Source: Methanohalophilus mahii DSM 5219
GTDB taxonomy: Archaea > Halobacteriota > Methanosarcinia > Methanosarcinales > Methanosarcinaceae
NCBI RefSeq assembly: GCF_000025865.1
Contig: NC_014002.1
Location: 496,001 to 560,000, forward strand
DNA: 64,000 nucleotides
Direction of reading: 5' to 3'
Part shown: in pieces, positions 17,730 to 26,907 of the stretch
Layout of the letters: the number at the start of each line of letters is the position of its first letter
Numbering within the stretch: the stretch's first letter is position 1
Notes under the pieces: generated by a model
Database searches by the model: none
The model's input: the letters and a program-made list of their open reading frames with translations, nothing else
What the model was told of the DNA's origin: nothing
Program-made: the position numbers and the translations under genes

Positions 17730-19986
17730 CTTCGCCCTCTCTTAGTTCTTGATTTTTTTCCTGGAAAGTAATTTCAAACTTTGTGCCTTTTGATGTGTCT
17801 ATTTCTATTGTTGCATTGATCTGTTCTGCAAGTGTATGGACAAGCAAAAGGCCAAGGGAATCTGTATCTTCGAAATCAATTTCATCCTTCATCCCGATAC
17901 CATTGTCACTGACAACCAGCTTGTGATGGTCATTTATTTTTCGAAGTTCGACTATTATAGTACCTTTTCCTTTATCAAAAGCATACTTTAATGAATTGGA
18001 TACCAGTTCATTAATAATTATTCCAAGTGGCACCGCTGTATCCATTCCCAAAAATATGTTTTCTACATTAATTTTTATATCGACTTCACTTTTTTCCAAC
18101 ACATAGGATTGGGAAAGATAATTGATAAGATTTTTGCTATAGTCTGAAAAATCAATACTCTCCATGTCTTTTGACTGGTAAAGTTTCTCATGTACAAGGG
18201 CCATTGTGCGAACTCTGTCCCTGCTATTATTGAAAGCATCCAGCACATCATCATCCTTGAATTTTTCAGATTCAAGGTACAATAGTGTAGATATTACCTG
18301 AAGATTATTCTTTATCCGGTGATGTATTTCTTTTTTCCGTATATCCTCAATTTTAAGAAGGGCTTCTTCAGCTTGTTTCCTTTCATCGATATTCACTATT
18401 ACGCCCTGGAGATATTTCACATCATGGCATTTGCCTTTCAGGTCAGAAACCTGGCTGTCGATATCATTATCTTTATTAATCATATTATGTATGATTTCAC
18501 GCTGATTTCTCTGGATGAAGGTACGCTCATCGACCCATCGGGTTTCACCGTCTTTTGTCAGTATCCTGTACTCTATATTAAACTGGGTTTCCTTACCGGA
18601 GCATATTTCTCCCAGTTTTGTCTCAACCCCGGGAAGATCATCCGGATGTATAATATCCCCGTAATCAAGACCATTCGGTCCGAAATCTTCCGGAGAATAT
18701 CCAAACTGGGATATGTTCTTTGATACAAATTCAACAGGCCAGTTCTTTTCTGCTTTCCACTTGAATACAATTACCGGGCTGTTGTTGACAACTTTTTCCA
18801 TCTCTTCTCGTAACTGGCTGGCGTTTTCAAGAGCATTGAGTATATCATTCAACCCTTCAGGTATTTCCCTGAAATCAATATCTACATCTGTTTCGGCCCT
18901 TTCATCAAGTTTCCCTCCGATAGCTGCATCAGATATGTTCTTAAAGTCGTTCACTATTTCATTTATTGGGCCTGTCACCGATCTGGTAATCAAGATTGCA
19001 ATAGCTCCCATGAATATCAATGATATTGAGGAAATCAAAAGTAATCTATTCCTGAGGTCTGTTACTCCTGCAAGCATCTCATCCTTTGGTACCACCAGGA
19101 TAAATGCAAATTTTGAAGTCTTTATTGGTTCATAGAACATGACCACATCTTTGCCGGTAATAGGATCGATTGTTTCAATATAGCCGCTTTTGCCGAGTTT
19201 TATTTCATCAGCCATGCGTGTAATTTCCGGTACACCGTAGTCATAGAGGGTTTTTGCTCCCACAAGTTCTTCATTTGTAGGATGGGATATGAGAATTCCT
19301 GTATTCCCAGTCATAATCGCATAGCCGGTATCAAAGGCCTTTACATTGTTTACTACACCATTCAGATGATTCAGGGATACATCGACCCCCCCGATGCCAA
19401 TAAACTCACCCCCTCGCATAACGGGTGTGACATAACTTACAATGAATACACCCTCATAGTAATAGGGTTCAGTAACGATATCCTTCTTTATCTCTTTTGG
19501 CAGCTGGTAATATACTGACGTATCATAATCAAGTAGTGGGTCAAGTGTTATATTTCCCGGTATCCTGTTCCAGTAGGGAATAAACCTCCCGGTTTCATCA
19601 TGGCCGGTTGTATTTACATAACGACTATCCATCCCATCAAATGCATTGGGTTCAAAACAGACATAGGTTCCCAGTAAGTCAGGATTTTCTTCCAGCAGCT
19701 TTAGTAAAATATTGTTTACTTCTGTACGGTTCTCTGAATGATACTGTGAAAGAGAATGTGCAATCGCCTGGCCTGTAGCCTGGTTTGATCGCATTTCAAT
19801 ATCAAACTGATTAGCATAGTTTTTCGCTTTCTGTATTGATTGCTGGTATGCAAGGTCCTCTTCCTGGGTTGTCACTGTTGAAATGATCACTGCAGTGGAT
19901 GTAATCAGTACCACAAGTATCCCCATCAGGATAAAAAACATAAGTTTGGATTTTAGTGGTACATCTTTCCATGTCATTTCAATCAT
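17719..19986 (-). CDS. Membrane sensor histidine kinase (dCache-HAMP-PAS-HisKA_2-HATPase)
   Basis: The protein has 755 residues: TM1 at about 13-33, an extracytoplasmic double-Cache sensor (EPYYYEGVFIVSYVTPVMRGG, GGVDVSLNHL) to about 310, TM2 at about 314-334, a HAMP-like linker, a PAS domain (VEFVSKNISQFGYSPEDFG, IHPDDLPGV) at about 385-520, a HisKA_2 H-box KEIHHRIKNNLQVI at about 555 and a HATPase domain (NELVSNSLKYAF, SDNGIGM). dCache domains bind small extracellular ligands. The gene lies ten bases after the Msr-like regulator and overlaps the receiver. Together they are divergent from the dimethylamine methyltransferase genes, so sensing of methylamines or osmolytes is a reasonable guess. 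A second ATG nine bases downstream is an alternative start. Confidence 0.93.
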   Translation of the reverse strand: MIEMTWKDVPLKSKLMFFILMGILVVLITSTAVIISTVTTQEEDLAYQQSIQKAKNYANQFDIEMRSNQATGQAIAHSLSQYHSENRTEVNNILLKLLEENPDLLGTYVCFEPNAFDGMDSRYVNTTGHDETGRFIPYWNRIPGNITLDPLLDYDTSVYYQLPKEIKKDIVTEPYYYEGVFIVSYVTPVMRGGEFIGIGGVDVSLNHLNGVVNNVKAFDTGYAIMTGNTGILISHPTNEELVGAKTLYDYGVPEITRMADEIKLGKSGYIETIDPITGKDVVMFYEPIKTSKFAFILVVPKDEMLAGVTDLRNRLLLISSISLIFMGAIAILITRSVTGPINEIVNDFKNISDAAIGGKLDERAETDVDIDFREIPEGLNDILNALENASQLREEMEKVVNNSPVIVFKWKAEKNWPVEFVSKNISQFGYSPEDFGPNGLDYGDIIHPDDLPGVETKLGEICSGKETQFNIEYRILTKDGETRWVDERTFIQRNQREIIHNMINKDNDIDSQVSDLKGKCHDVKYLQGVIVNIDERKQAEEALLKIEDIRKKEIHHRIKNNLQVISTLLYLESEKFKDDDVLDAFNNSRDRVRTMALVHEKLYQSKDMESIDFSDYSKNLINYLSQSYVLEKSEVDIKINVENIFLGMDTAVPLGIIINELVSNSLKYAFDKGKGTIIVELRKINDHHKLVVSDNGIGMKDEIDFEDTDSLGLLLVHTLAEQINATIEIDTSKGTKFEITFQEKNQELREGEDVR

Positions 19987-19996
19987 TCAGTGCGGG

Positions 19997-20776
19997 TCAA
20001 TCCCATTCTATCAGAGTTGATTTCTGGCGGAAGTGTTCGTATAATTCAGTGCCCCATTGAAGTGCACTTGCATCAAAACTCATTATTTTCTTGTGATCAT
20101 ACATATCATTCTTATTGAAGAGGCAGAGATAAATGAACCGATCTGTTACAACGGATGTAAGATTGACTTCGTTGCAAATATAGAGATTGGTATGTTCCCT
20201 TTCAACAATGTGGCGGAATTTATCAGTATATTCTTCTTTCATCCGCTTGTAAATTGGCTCAGTAAGTATAAGGTCAATTTGAACGCCGTCATTTGCCAGC
20301 TCATAATATAGATCGGGATAAAGAGGATGGAAATAGGCCATTATTGTCATTACTTTTTGAGACTTGATAAGATTCTTGCTAAATTCTTCGGGCAGGTCAA
20401 AAAGATGGTTCATATCCGGTTCTATTACCATACATTCCCCTATATCGCCCAGTCGTGAATCAAGTTCTTCCGGGATTGAGCTTAAATCCCGGGTTGCCCA
20501 GTAATCATTATTCTCCTCTATGACTCCCAGGGTTTTCAGCAGTGGGACCATATTTTTTACTATAATTTCCCCTATGTCCGAAAGCTGATAGACCCTGTCC
20601 TCTTCAATGATCAGGTTTTGCTCTTTGAGTATTTTTATCTGGGGCATCATTGCCTTGGATGTAACATTAAGGGATGTTTTGATCTGATCTATATTTCTGG
20701 GTCCCTCCATTAGTAGTAAAAGAAGCCTTTTCCTTTTTTCAGAGAGCCAGATAGTATCACTCAATGATGATTGCAT
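19997..20776 (-). CDS. Msr-like winged-helix regulator (DUF1724)
   Basis: This 259-residue protein has an N-terminal ArsR-like winged helix (KRKRLLLLLMEGPRNIDQIKTSL, PQIKILKEQNLI) and a C-terminal DUF1724-type domain with MTIMAYFHPLYPDLYYEL and an IDLILTEPIYKRM segment. Proteins of this type (Msr regulators) control methyltransferase genes in Methanosarcina. Here it lies head-to-head with mtbC, 288 bases apart, and heads an operon with the histidine kinase and receiver. I infer that it controls mtbCBP. ATG 20776 has AAAGGTGAATGT upstream on its strand. Confidence 0.88.
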   Translation of the reverse strand: MQSSLSDTIWLSEKRKRLLLLLMEGPRNIDQIKTSLNVTSKAMMPQIKILKEQNLIIEEDRVYQLSDIGEIIVKNMVPLLKTLGVIEENNDYWATRDLSSIPEELDSRLGDIGECMVIEPDMNHLFDLPEEFSKNLIKSQKVMTIMAYFHPLYPDLYYELANDGVQIDLILTEPIYKRMKEEYTDKFRHIVEREHTNLYICNEVNLTSVVTDRFIYLCLFNKNDMYDHKKIMSFDASALQWGTELYEHFRQKSTLIEWD

Positions 20777-20978
20777 ACATTCACCTTTTAGTTAAGGGGG
20801 CTTTAACTTCTTTTTTTATATTATTTATATCATTTCAGAAGAAGGTCCATTAAAACGAGGTTATGGATTTTAAAACCGTTATAATTTCTCATACCACTGG
20901 TAATCACTCATTCCCCTTGCTAAATCCCATAGGCTTTGCTCATTCTTTTATCTTTCGCAAATTCGGTTCAATTCAGGC

Positions 20979-20987
20979 TATATATAA
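20979..20987 (+). promoter_or_regulatory. TATA box of the mtbC-mtbB operon
   Basis: CTATATATAATT lies about 78-87 bases before the mtbC start in the 288-base divergent intergenic region. It predicts a leader of roughly 50-60 bases. The remainder of the region (20777-20970) holds no gene and would contain the regulator's own promoter and any operator sites. Confidence 0.5.
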
Positions 20988-21064
20988 TTCATATCCTCTT
21001 TTTCATGTGAGTAAGCCGATTAATCCGGTGTTCTCAAAATCTCTATGGAAAGGAGGTTGTAACT

Positions 21065-21703
21065 ACGTCAAAAGAAGAATTATACAAAGAATTGTCTGAC
21101 GCTATTGTCAGTTGCAAGAAAGATCAGGTTCTTGCTGCTGTCGAGAAAGCCCGTGGTGAACTCGAGGCTCCCGACATAATCGAGAATGGTCTTGCAGCAG
21201 GTATGAATGAAGTCGGTACCCTTTTTGAAAGGGGTAAACTTTTCCTTCCACATGTCATGATGGCTGCAGAAGCCATGCAGGCCGGTGTGGACGAACTCAA
21301 AGACGATATGCCTGAAGCATCCGAAAAGGCTGTCAGCGTAATAGTCAATGGTACAGTAGAGGGAGATGTCCATGACATTGGCAAATCCATTGTATCCACC
21401 ATGCTCCAGACCTCAGGCTTCGAAGTTCATGACATTGGCCGTGATACACCTGTAGCGGATTTCATTGCCAAGATCAAGGAAACAGACGCAAACATGGTCG
21501 GCATTTCCGCACTTATGACCACCACTCTCCAGGGCCAGAAGGAAGTAATCGAAGCCCTTGAAGAAGAAGGTCTCCGTGACAAGGTAAAAGTCATGGTAGG
21601 CGGTGCCCCTGCAACCAACTCTTGGGCCAAAAAGATTGGTGCAGATTGTTATGCAGAAAACGCAACAGAAGCTGTCAACAAAGCAAAGGAACTTCTCTTA
21701 TAA
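21065..21703 (+). CDS. mtbC: Dimethylamine corrinoid protein MtbC
   Basis: MtbC carries the corrinoid that accepts the methyl group from dimethylamine and passes it to a CoM methylase. It shows the helical cap (PDIIENGLAAGMNEVG, KLFLPHVMMAAEAM) and the B12-binding domain with the base-off histidine in EGDVHDIGKSIV, then GISALMTTTL and VMVGGAPAT. TTG at 21092 would give 203 residues, but the frame upstream reads SKEELYKELSDA, like the N termini of this family. A strong GGAGGT at 21052-21057 sits seven bases before ACG 21065. No ATG, GTG or TTG is in frame there, so ACG may be the start (212 residues). Product certain, start uncertain. Confidence 0.93.
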   Translation, partial: TSKEELYKELSDAIVSCKKDQVLAAVEKARGELEAPDIIENGLAAGMNEVGTLFERGKLFLPHVMMAAEAMQAGVDELKDDMPEASEKAVSVIVNGTVEGDVHDIGKSIVSTMLQTSGFEVHDIGRDTPVADFIAKIKETDANMVGISALMTTTLQGQKEVIEALEEEGLRDKVKVMVGGAPATNSWAKKIGADCYAENATEAVNKAKELLL

Positions 21704-21714
21704 GGTGATTATTA

Positions 21715-23118
21715 ATGGCAAATGAATATTTCTTAAGAATGGGAGACGGTGAAAGGGTCTCCATGACCAGGGAGCAGATCATTGCAGACCTTCAGGAAGG
21801 TAGTGCAGATGCCGCAGACCTTGGTAACATTCCTGAACTTTCCGGGGATGAACTTGACAAGCTCGCAGATATCATTATGAATCCCAACCGTATAGTCAGT
21901 GTCGAACCAGGTATGGAAATCCCGGTAACTCACGACATTGGTACCCTCAGGATCGACGGTGATCAGGGTAACAGCGGAGTAGGTATTCCTTCCAGCCGTC
22001 TTACTGGCTGTATGATGCACGAGAGAGGTTTCGGTGCAGACACAATGGAACTGGGTCACATCGACTACAGTTTCAAACCAGTCAAACCGGTTATTGCCCA
22101 GGAACAGCAGGCAATGGAAGTCTGCCAGGAAAACATGACCATCCCCCTTCTCTACGGTGCAATGCCAAATCTTGGTCTCTATTATACACCAGATGGTCCA
22201 TTCAAAAACCCTGGTGACCTCATGAAGGCTTTCAAGATCAACGAAGCCCGTGAATCCATCGAGCATGCCGGTGACCATGCAACCCGTGACATGACCTGGA
22301 TCATGCAGCACCTGCAGAAAGTAGGTTGTGACGGTGTCAACTTCGATACCATCGGTGCAGCTGGAGATGGTGATTTTTATGCTTCCCTTTATTCTATCAA
22401 GGCGCTCAGGGAAGAATTCCCTGATATCTACATCGAAGCAGGTATGGCCGGAGAATGTACCCTAGGTATGCACGGCGAACTTGAGTTCGAAGGTAATGTT
22501 CTTGCAGGTCTGTGGCCACATGAACAGGCACCACTTGCAGAAAAGGCTGGTGCAAACGTGTTTGGTCCGGTCTGTAACACCAACACAAGCAAGTCCTCCG
22601 CATGGAATCTTGCCCGTTCAGTAACCTTCACCAAAGCTGCAGTTGAAGCTTCAAACATCCCCTGTCATGTTGACATGGGTATGGGTGTTGGTGGTATCCC
22701 AATGTTCGAGACTCCACCAATCGATGCAGTAACCCGTGCCAGCAAGGCAATGGTCGAGATTGCCGGTGTCGATGGTATATAGATAGGAGTTGGCGACCCC
22801 ATAGGTATGCCAATCTCACATATCATGGCATCCGGTCTTACAGGAATGCGTGCAGCCGGTGACCTTGTTGCCAGGATGCAGTTCTCCGAGAACATGCGCA
22901 TAAATGAAGCCAAGGACTATGTCGCCAAGAAACTCGGTGTTGAATCACTTGACCTGGGAGACGAATATGTCATGAGGGAAATCCGTGAAGACCTTGACAT
23001 TGGTGTACTTACATCCGTACCAGGATGTGCCAAGGGTATCGCATCCAAGATGAATATTGAGAAACTTCTCGATATTGAAATCAACTGCTGCGATAAATTC
23101 AGGGAAATCACAGGCTAA
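21715..23118 (+). CDS. mtbB: Dimethylamine:corrinoid methyltransferase MtbB (pyrrolysine protein)
   Basis: MtbB moves a methyl group from dimethylamine to the corrinoid of MtbC, the entry step of methanogenesis from dimethylamine. The whole frame 21715-23118 encodes 467 residues, the known family length, with TAG at 22780-22782 as codon 356. The sequence on both sides is typical: [13 protein letters not shown] before it, [10 protein letters not shown] and the C-terminal [18 protein letters not shown] after it. In Methanosarcina this amber codon is translated as the 22nd amino acid pyrrolysine, which sits in the active site. The gene follows mtbC by 11 bases with AAGGTGAT before ATG. pyl genes are not in this window. 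Confidence 0.98.
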
Positions 23119-23123
23119 AGTAA

Positions 23124-23150
23124 AAGGCCGGGAAGTTTCCCGGTTTTAAT
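23124..23150 (+). terminator. Terminator after mtbB
   Basis: A CCGGGAA / TTCCCGG hairpin (23128-23134 and 23137-23143), extendable by G-T and A-T pairs, is followed by TTTTAATTTATTAT. It would end or attenuate the mtbCB message before the permease gene. Confidence 0.65.
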
Positions 23151-23198
23151 TTATTATCTTTATAATACATTTCAATAAAAAGGAGCGTGGTGTTTCTT

Positions 23199-24716
23199 AT
23201 GAGCGAAGAAAAAGGTGATGCAGGAGTTGATCTGCATCATGCGGAACAATGTAGTAAAGTCGTGTGCGATGCCAGTGAACTGGAGCGTACCATTGACTGG
23301 AAACAGGGACTTGCTATTGCACTTGGTGTCCCGCTGTTGATTCTGCCTTCTCTGGGATATTTCCCTATGTGGGTATCATCAGCTGCAATAATCGTATGGG
23401 GTCTTTCTGTATTCCAGGGTTTTATGCAAAACCTTGCTTATGGTGAACTTGCAACAGCTTTTCCCCATGCATCGGGTCTTCCCGGATTTGCACAAAATGT
23501 GTTTAAAACAAAAGATTACACGGGCAAATTTGATAAAAGTAAATTGATAGGCGGTTTCAGTGCCTGGAGTTACTGGTTTGCATGGAATCCTGTACTTGCG
23601 ATATTTGCCATCCTTGTCGGTGGCTACTTGTACAATCTTTTCCCCATACTTGCAGAAACATTTACTGAATACCAGCTTTCTCTGGTTGCGGGAATTGTAA
23701 TATTCGGTGGGCTTATCCTTGTAAATTACCGTGGTCTTGAGGGTGGCGCACTTGCAGGCTATATACTAGCAGCCATTTCACTGTTGCCCCTTATTGTCAT
23801 TACTCTGGCACCCTTTGCAACTGGTGATGTGGTAATGTCTAATATCACAAGCCAATGGCTTCCAGCAGATTGGGCATGGGATGCTCATCATATCTTGATA
23901 CTCCTTGGTCTGTTTGCGATGGCCCAATGGAGTGCTTGTGCCTGGGAAACAGCGGCTATCTATGGTCCTGAGTACAGGAAACCGGGTTCTGATGTACCAA
24001 AAGCTCTGTTTGCCTGTGGTGCTGTTTGTTTCTTCTCTTTTGTACTTGTACAGGCTGCAGTAATTGGTGTACTCGGTGTTGAGGGCACAATCGCACAACC
24101 AATATCTCCAATGATTCCTGTGGCACAGGCTGCCTTTGGGTCTGCGGGTGCAATAGTTGCAATCGTCATGCTGATCGCAGCAATGGTGCTGATCATTCAG
24201 ACTGCCTATCTTGGATCTGCAAGGGCTATGCACTCAATGGCAACTGAAGGAAACCTTCCGAAAGTTTTCGGTAAACTAAATTCCTCCGGGACCCCCATTG
24301 TGGCAATGGTAATAATTGGCCTTTTCAATCTCCTGTTGATATCCATGGGTACACCGACTGCAATCCTTGCAGCATCTGCTATTGGTTACACATGTGCAAA
24401 CGGTATCAGCCTATTTGCCTATGTAAAAGCCAAATTGAACCCTGAAATGGCCGCACTCGACAGGCCTTTTAAGGCACCAACAGGCTGGAAGAACATTGCA
24501 CTGCTCTTTGGTCTGTTTAATATTCCTCTCTGTCTTGTGGGTGTTGTTTATCTCAACAGCCTTGAAGTCGGATGGACTTCAACCTGGGTAGGATTCATAG
24601 TGCTGGCACTCTACCTGCCATTGTGGTTCTATTCAAGGAATGAGGCCTACAAGGAAAAAGAAACAATCAGTGCTGTCAGCCTTGTTTCAAGTATCTCCTC
24701 CGGTAAAAAGAAGTGA
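23199..24716 (+). CDS. mtbP: APC-superfamily permease, probable dimethylamine permease MtbP
   Basis: This is an integral membrane transporter of about 505 residues and roughly 12 TM helices, opening with the charged stretch SEEKGDAGVDLHHAEQC and DWKQGLAIALGVPLLILPSLGYF. It has the amino-acid/polyamine/organocation fold. In Methanosarcina a permease of this family (MtbP) is linked to mtbCB, so import of dimethylamine is the likely role. GGAG lies at 23182-23185; ATG 23199 gives the conventional N terminus, though GTG codons at 23187 and 23190 are in frame. It ends in a strong terminator. Confidence 0.85.
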   Translation: MSEEKGDAGVDLHHAEQCSKVVCDASELERTIDWKQGLAIALGVPLLILPSLGYFPMWVSSAAIIVWGLSVFQGFMQNLAYGELATAFPHASGLPGFAQNVFKTKDYTGKFDKSKLIGGFSAWSYWFAWNPVLAIFAILVGGYLYNLFPILAETFTEYQLSLVAGIVIFGGLILVNYRGLEGGALAGYILAAISLLPLIVITLAPFATGDVVMSNITSQWLPADWAWDAHHILILLGLFAMAQWSACAWETAAIYGPEYRKPGSDVPKALFACGAVCFFSFVLVQAAVIGVLGVEGTIAQPISPMIPVAQAAFGSAGAIVAIVMLIAAMVLIIQTAYLGSARAMHSMATEGNLPKVFGKLNSSGTPIVAMVIIGLFNLLLISMGTPTAILAASAIGYTCANGISLFAYVKAKLNPEMAALDRPFKAPTGWKNIALLFGLFNIPLCLVGVVYLNSLEVGWTSTWVGFIVLALYLPLWFYSRNEAYKEKETISAVSLVSSISSGKKK

Positions 24717-24731
24717 GTGGGATTTGTCGAA

Positions 24732-24780
24732 AGCATTTCCGGGTTTCTCCTAACCGGAAATGCTCACTCCTATATTTTCT
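24732..24780 (+). terminator. Terminator after the permease gene
   Basis: A perfect 11-bp stem AGCATTTCCGG / CCGGAAATGCT (24732-24742 and 24754-24764) is followed by CACTCCTATATTTTC. It marks the end of the dimethylamine operon. Confidence 0.7.
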
Positions 24781-24921
24781 AGCTGTCTAAAATCCCATTC
24801 CTTTTATTTTTTATTTGTTTTTATATACAATTTTGTATTTTATTTCTCCTGCAAAAATACATATACATGCCATATCGTTTTCACTTTGTATTCATACCAA
24901 AACTGAATCAGAGCGAAAAAC

Positions 24922-25101
24922 ATGCCAGACATTGAGGATATGATTATCGGGCTACTTCTCACAAGTTTCACAGTTGCACTTGGCCTCTATCTTGTAACAT
25001 CCGGCTCGGAACTCTATATTCCACGGATGGGAGAGGTAATGATGGGAATGGTTCTTGTTTTTGTAGCAACCGGCTATAACAATTTCCTGCGGAATCCCTG
25101 A
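24922..25101 (+). CDS. Small two-helix membrane protein (59 residues)
   Basis: A short frame from ATG 24922 to TGA 25101 encodes 59 residues. The composition is that of a membrane protein: MIIGLLLTSFTVALGLYLV forms one helix and VMMGMVLVFVATGY a second, with a GSELYIPRMGE turn between. I do not recognise the family. It lies between the permease terminator and the U32 gene, with a TATA-like stretch at about 24820-24845 and only a weak GAGCG ribosome site. It could be a real stand-alone gene; support is the intact frame, hydrophobic pattern and position in an otherwise empty 430-base gap. Confidence 0.55.
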   Translation: MPDIEDMIIGLLLTSFTVALGLYLVTSGSELYIPRMGEVMMGMVLVFVATGYNNFLRNP

Positions 25102-25146
25102 TATAAAGACAAAATCTCTATATCATGCCTAATATCTTTTCTACCC

Positions 25147-26373
25147 ATGGATTCTAATTACCCTATGCCTGAACTTGTAGTAGGTGTAAGGGATGAAGGT
25201 ACCCTGTCTGCATGTTCACAGTATGCAGATGCTGTGTATTTTTCCGTAGACCGGCTGAGCCTACGTTCCCGCGCAAAGGCTATTACTGTGGATAATCTTT
25301 CAGGCTTTGTAAGATCAGTACGAGAAAAAGGGTTGAAAGCTTACCTTGTTGTCAATTCTGTCATATATCCTGAAGACACTGCTGATCTATCGACTATCCT
25401 CAACGCTGCCAGGAAGGCAAAAGTGGATGCAATCGTAGCCTGGGATCCTGCTGTGATATTACAGGCATCCTCTATTGGACTTGATATACATATTTCTACA
25501 CAGGCTAATGTTTCCAATGCAAAGACGGCAGAATTTTATGGCTATCTCGGTGCAAGCCGTATTATTTTATCCCGGGAGCTAAGTCTTGATCAAATCAAAC
25601 AAATCAGACAACATACTGCTATTGAACTGGAGGTTTTCGTTCACGGGGCTATGTGTCAGGCGATTTCCGGAAGGTGCTACCTTTCGGCATATCTTCTGGG
25701 TAAATCGGGCAACTGTGGTCAATGTACCCAGCCATGTAGATGGGAATGGACGCTCAATGCGGATGATGGGTCGCAGGTGCAGGTGGGTGGAAAATACCTG
25801 CTAAGTGCCAGGGACCTGTGCATGATTGAACATATCCCCCAACTTGTGGAAGCCGGGATAGATGCCTTCAAGATCGAGGGACGATTACGTGACTCAAGAT
25901 ATATTTCAACTGTATCCCGATGTTATTCAGAGGCTCTGGAGGCCTGTAGAAGTGGGAAGTTTGAAAACAACCAGGTACTTGAATGGAAACAACAGCTTTG
26001 TGCTGTTTATAACAGAGGTTTTTCCACAGGTTTCTATTTCGGGAAACCCTCCCGGGAAGGTTTCATTGTGGAAAAAGACATGAATGCCTCGCAAACCCTA
26101 AAAGAACTTATCGGTGAGGTTGTAAATTATTATAAGAACCAGGGTGCTGCATATGTTAAGCTTACTGATTCTGCCCTTAGTATCGGTGATACTATTCTGA
26201 TTGAAGGGGAGAATACTCATCTTGAACAGCATGTATCTTCCATGCAGGTGGAAGGTAATAATATAAAATCAGCTGAAAAAGGTATGGATGTGGGGCTTGC
26301 GGTAAATGATAGGGTCAGGCCCAATGATAAGGTATTCAGGATAAAATATCCTGATACATCCGGGAGTGAGTGA
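25147..26373 (+). CDS. Peptidase U32-family protein
   Basis: The 408-residue protein carries the U32 signature EVFVHGAMCQAISGRCYLS at about residues 163-181 and further conserved cysteines in GNCGQCTQPCRW. The N-terminal half is a TIM-barrel-like domain with HISTQANVSNAKTAEFYG; a small C-terminal beta domain follows. Although named peptidases, relatives such as TrhP/RlhA take part in hydroxylation of tRNA or rRNA, and the cysteine cluster fits an Fe-S enzyme. The exact substrate is unknown. The cytosine-deaminase-like gene starts two bases after its stop codon. Confidence 0.9.
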   Translation: MDSNYPMPELVVGVRDEGTLSACSQYADAVYFSVDRLSLRSRAKAITVDNLSGFVRSVREKGLKAYLVVNSVIYPEDTADLSTILNAARKAKVDAIVAWDPAVILQASSIGLDIHISTQANVSNAKTAEFYGYLGASRIILSRELSLDQIKQIRQHTAIELEVFVHGAMCQAISGRCYLSAYLLGKSGNCGQCTQPCRWEWTLNADDGSQVQVGGKYLLSARDLCMIEHIPQLVEAGIDAFKIEGRLRDSRYISTVSRCYSEALEACRSGKFENNQVLEWKQQLCAVYNRGFSTGFYFGKPSREGFIVEKDMNASQTLKELIGEVVNYYKNQGAAYVKLTDSALSIGDTILIEGENTHLEQHVSSMQVEGNNIKSAEKGMDVGLAVNDRVRPNDKVFRIKYPDTSGSE

Positions 26374-26374
26374 A

Positions 26375-26818
26375 ATGGACCAATTCATGAAAGAAGCGAT
26401 AAATGAAGCTATGGCCGGCCGCGATAAAGGTGGCATCCCCATAGGCTCTGTACTTGTAAGGGATGGAATGATTATCGGGAGAGGGCATAATCTCAGGGTA
26501 CAGAACGACGACCCACTTGCACATGCGGAAATTTCCTGTATGAGGGATGCAGGTAGAATTGGAAGTTATGCGGATACGGTGTTGTATTCCACCCTTATGC
26601 CCTGCTATCTGTGTGCCGGTGCTGTGGTGCAGTTTGGTATAAAGAAAGTGGTTGTCGGGGAATCAGAAACCTTTGAAGGAGCACAGGATTTCCTGCGTAG
26701 CAAAGGAGTTGAGGTTGTTGACCTGGGTTTATCTGAATGTAAAACTTTGATGAAGGAATTTATTCGGGAATACCCTGAGCTATGGAATGAGGATATAGGG
26801 GAAAGTGGGTCATACTAA
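26375..26818 (+). CDS. Zinc-dependent cytosine deaminase (yeast Fcy1-like)
   Basis: This 147-residue cytidine/deoxycytidylate-deaminase-fold enzyme has the zinc and catalytic site in LAHAEISCM (His and Glu) and MPCYLCAGA (two Cys). The GGIPIGSVLV, IGRGHNLR and C-terminal PELWNEDIGES segments resemble yeast cytosine deaminase more than guanine or tRNA-adenosine deaminases, so cytosine to uracil salvage is the best guess; guanine deaminase is the main alternative. ATG 26375 follows GGAGTGAGTGAA and begins one base after the U32 stop. The resemblance is from memory of the Fcy1 motifs, not an alignment. Confidence 0.82.
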   Translation: MDQFMKEAINEAMAGRDKGGIPIGSVLVRDGMIIGRGHNLRVQNDDPLAHAEISCMRDAGRIGSYADTVLYSTLMPCYLCAGAVVQFGIKKVVVGESETFEGAQDFLRSKGVEVVDLGLSECKTLMKEFIREYPELWNEDIGESGSY

Positions 26819-26907
26819 CAAATATATAAATATATGCTGACTATATTGTAGCGTCTCCTGTGGTCTTAATTTTGCAGGAAATTTGTTTTTAAGGGGATGA
26901 AGGTTCA

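Noticed and set aside
22780-23118. mtbB as two separate genes or a truncated gene
   Set aside because: The frame continues without a break through TAG, the downstream part has conserved MtbB sequence, and the sum matches the known family length.
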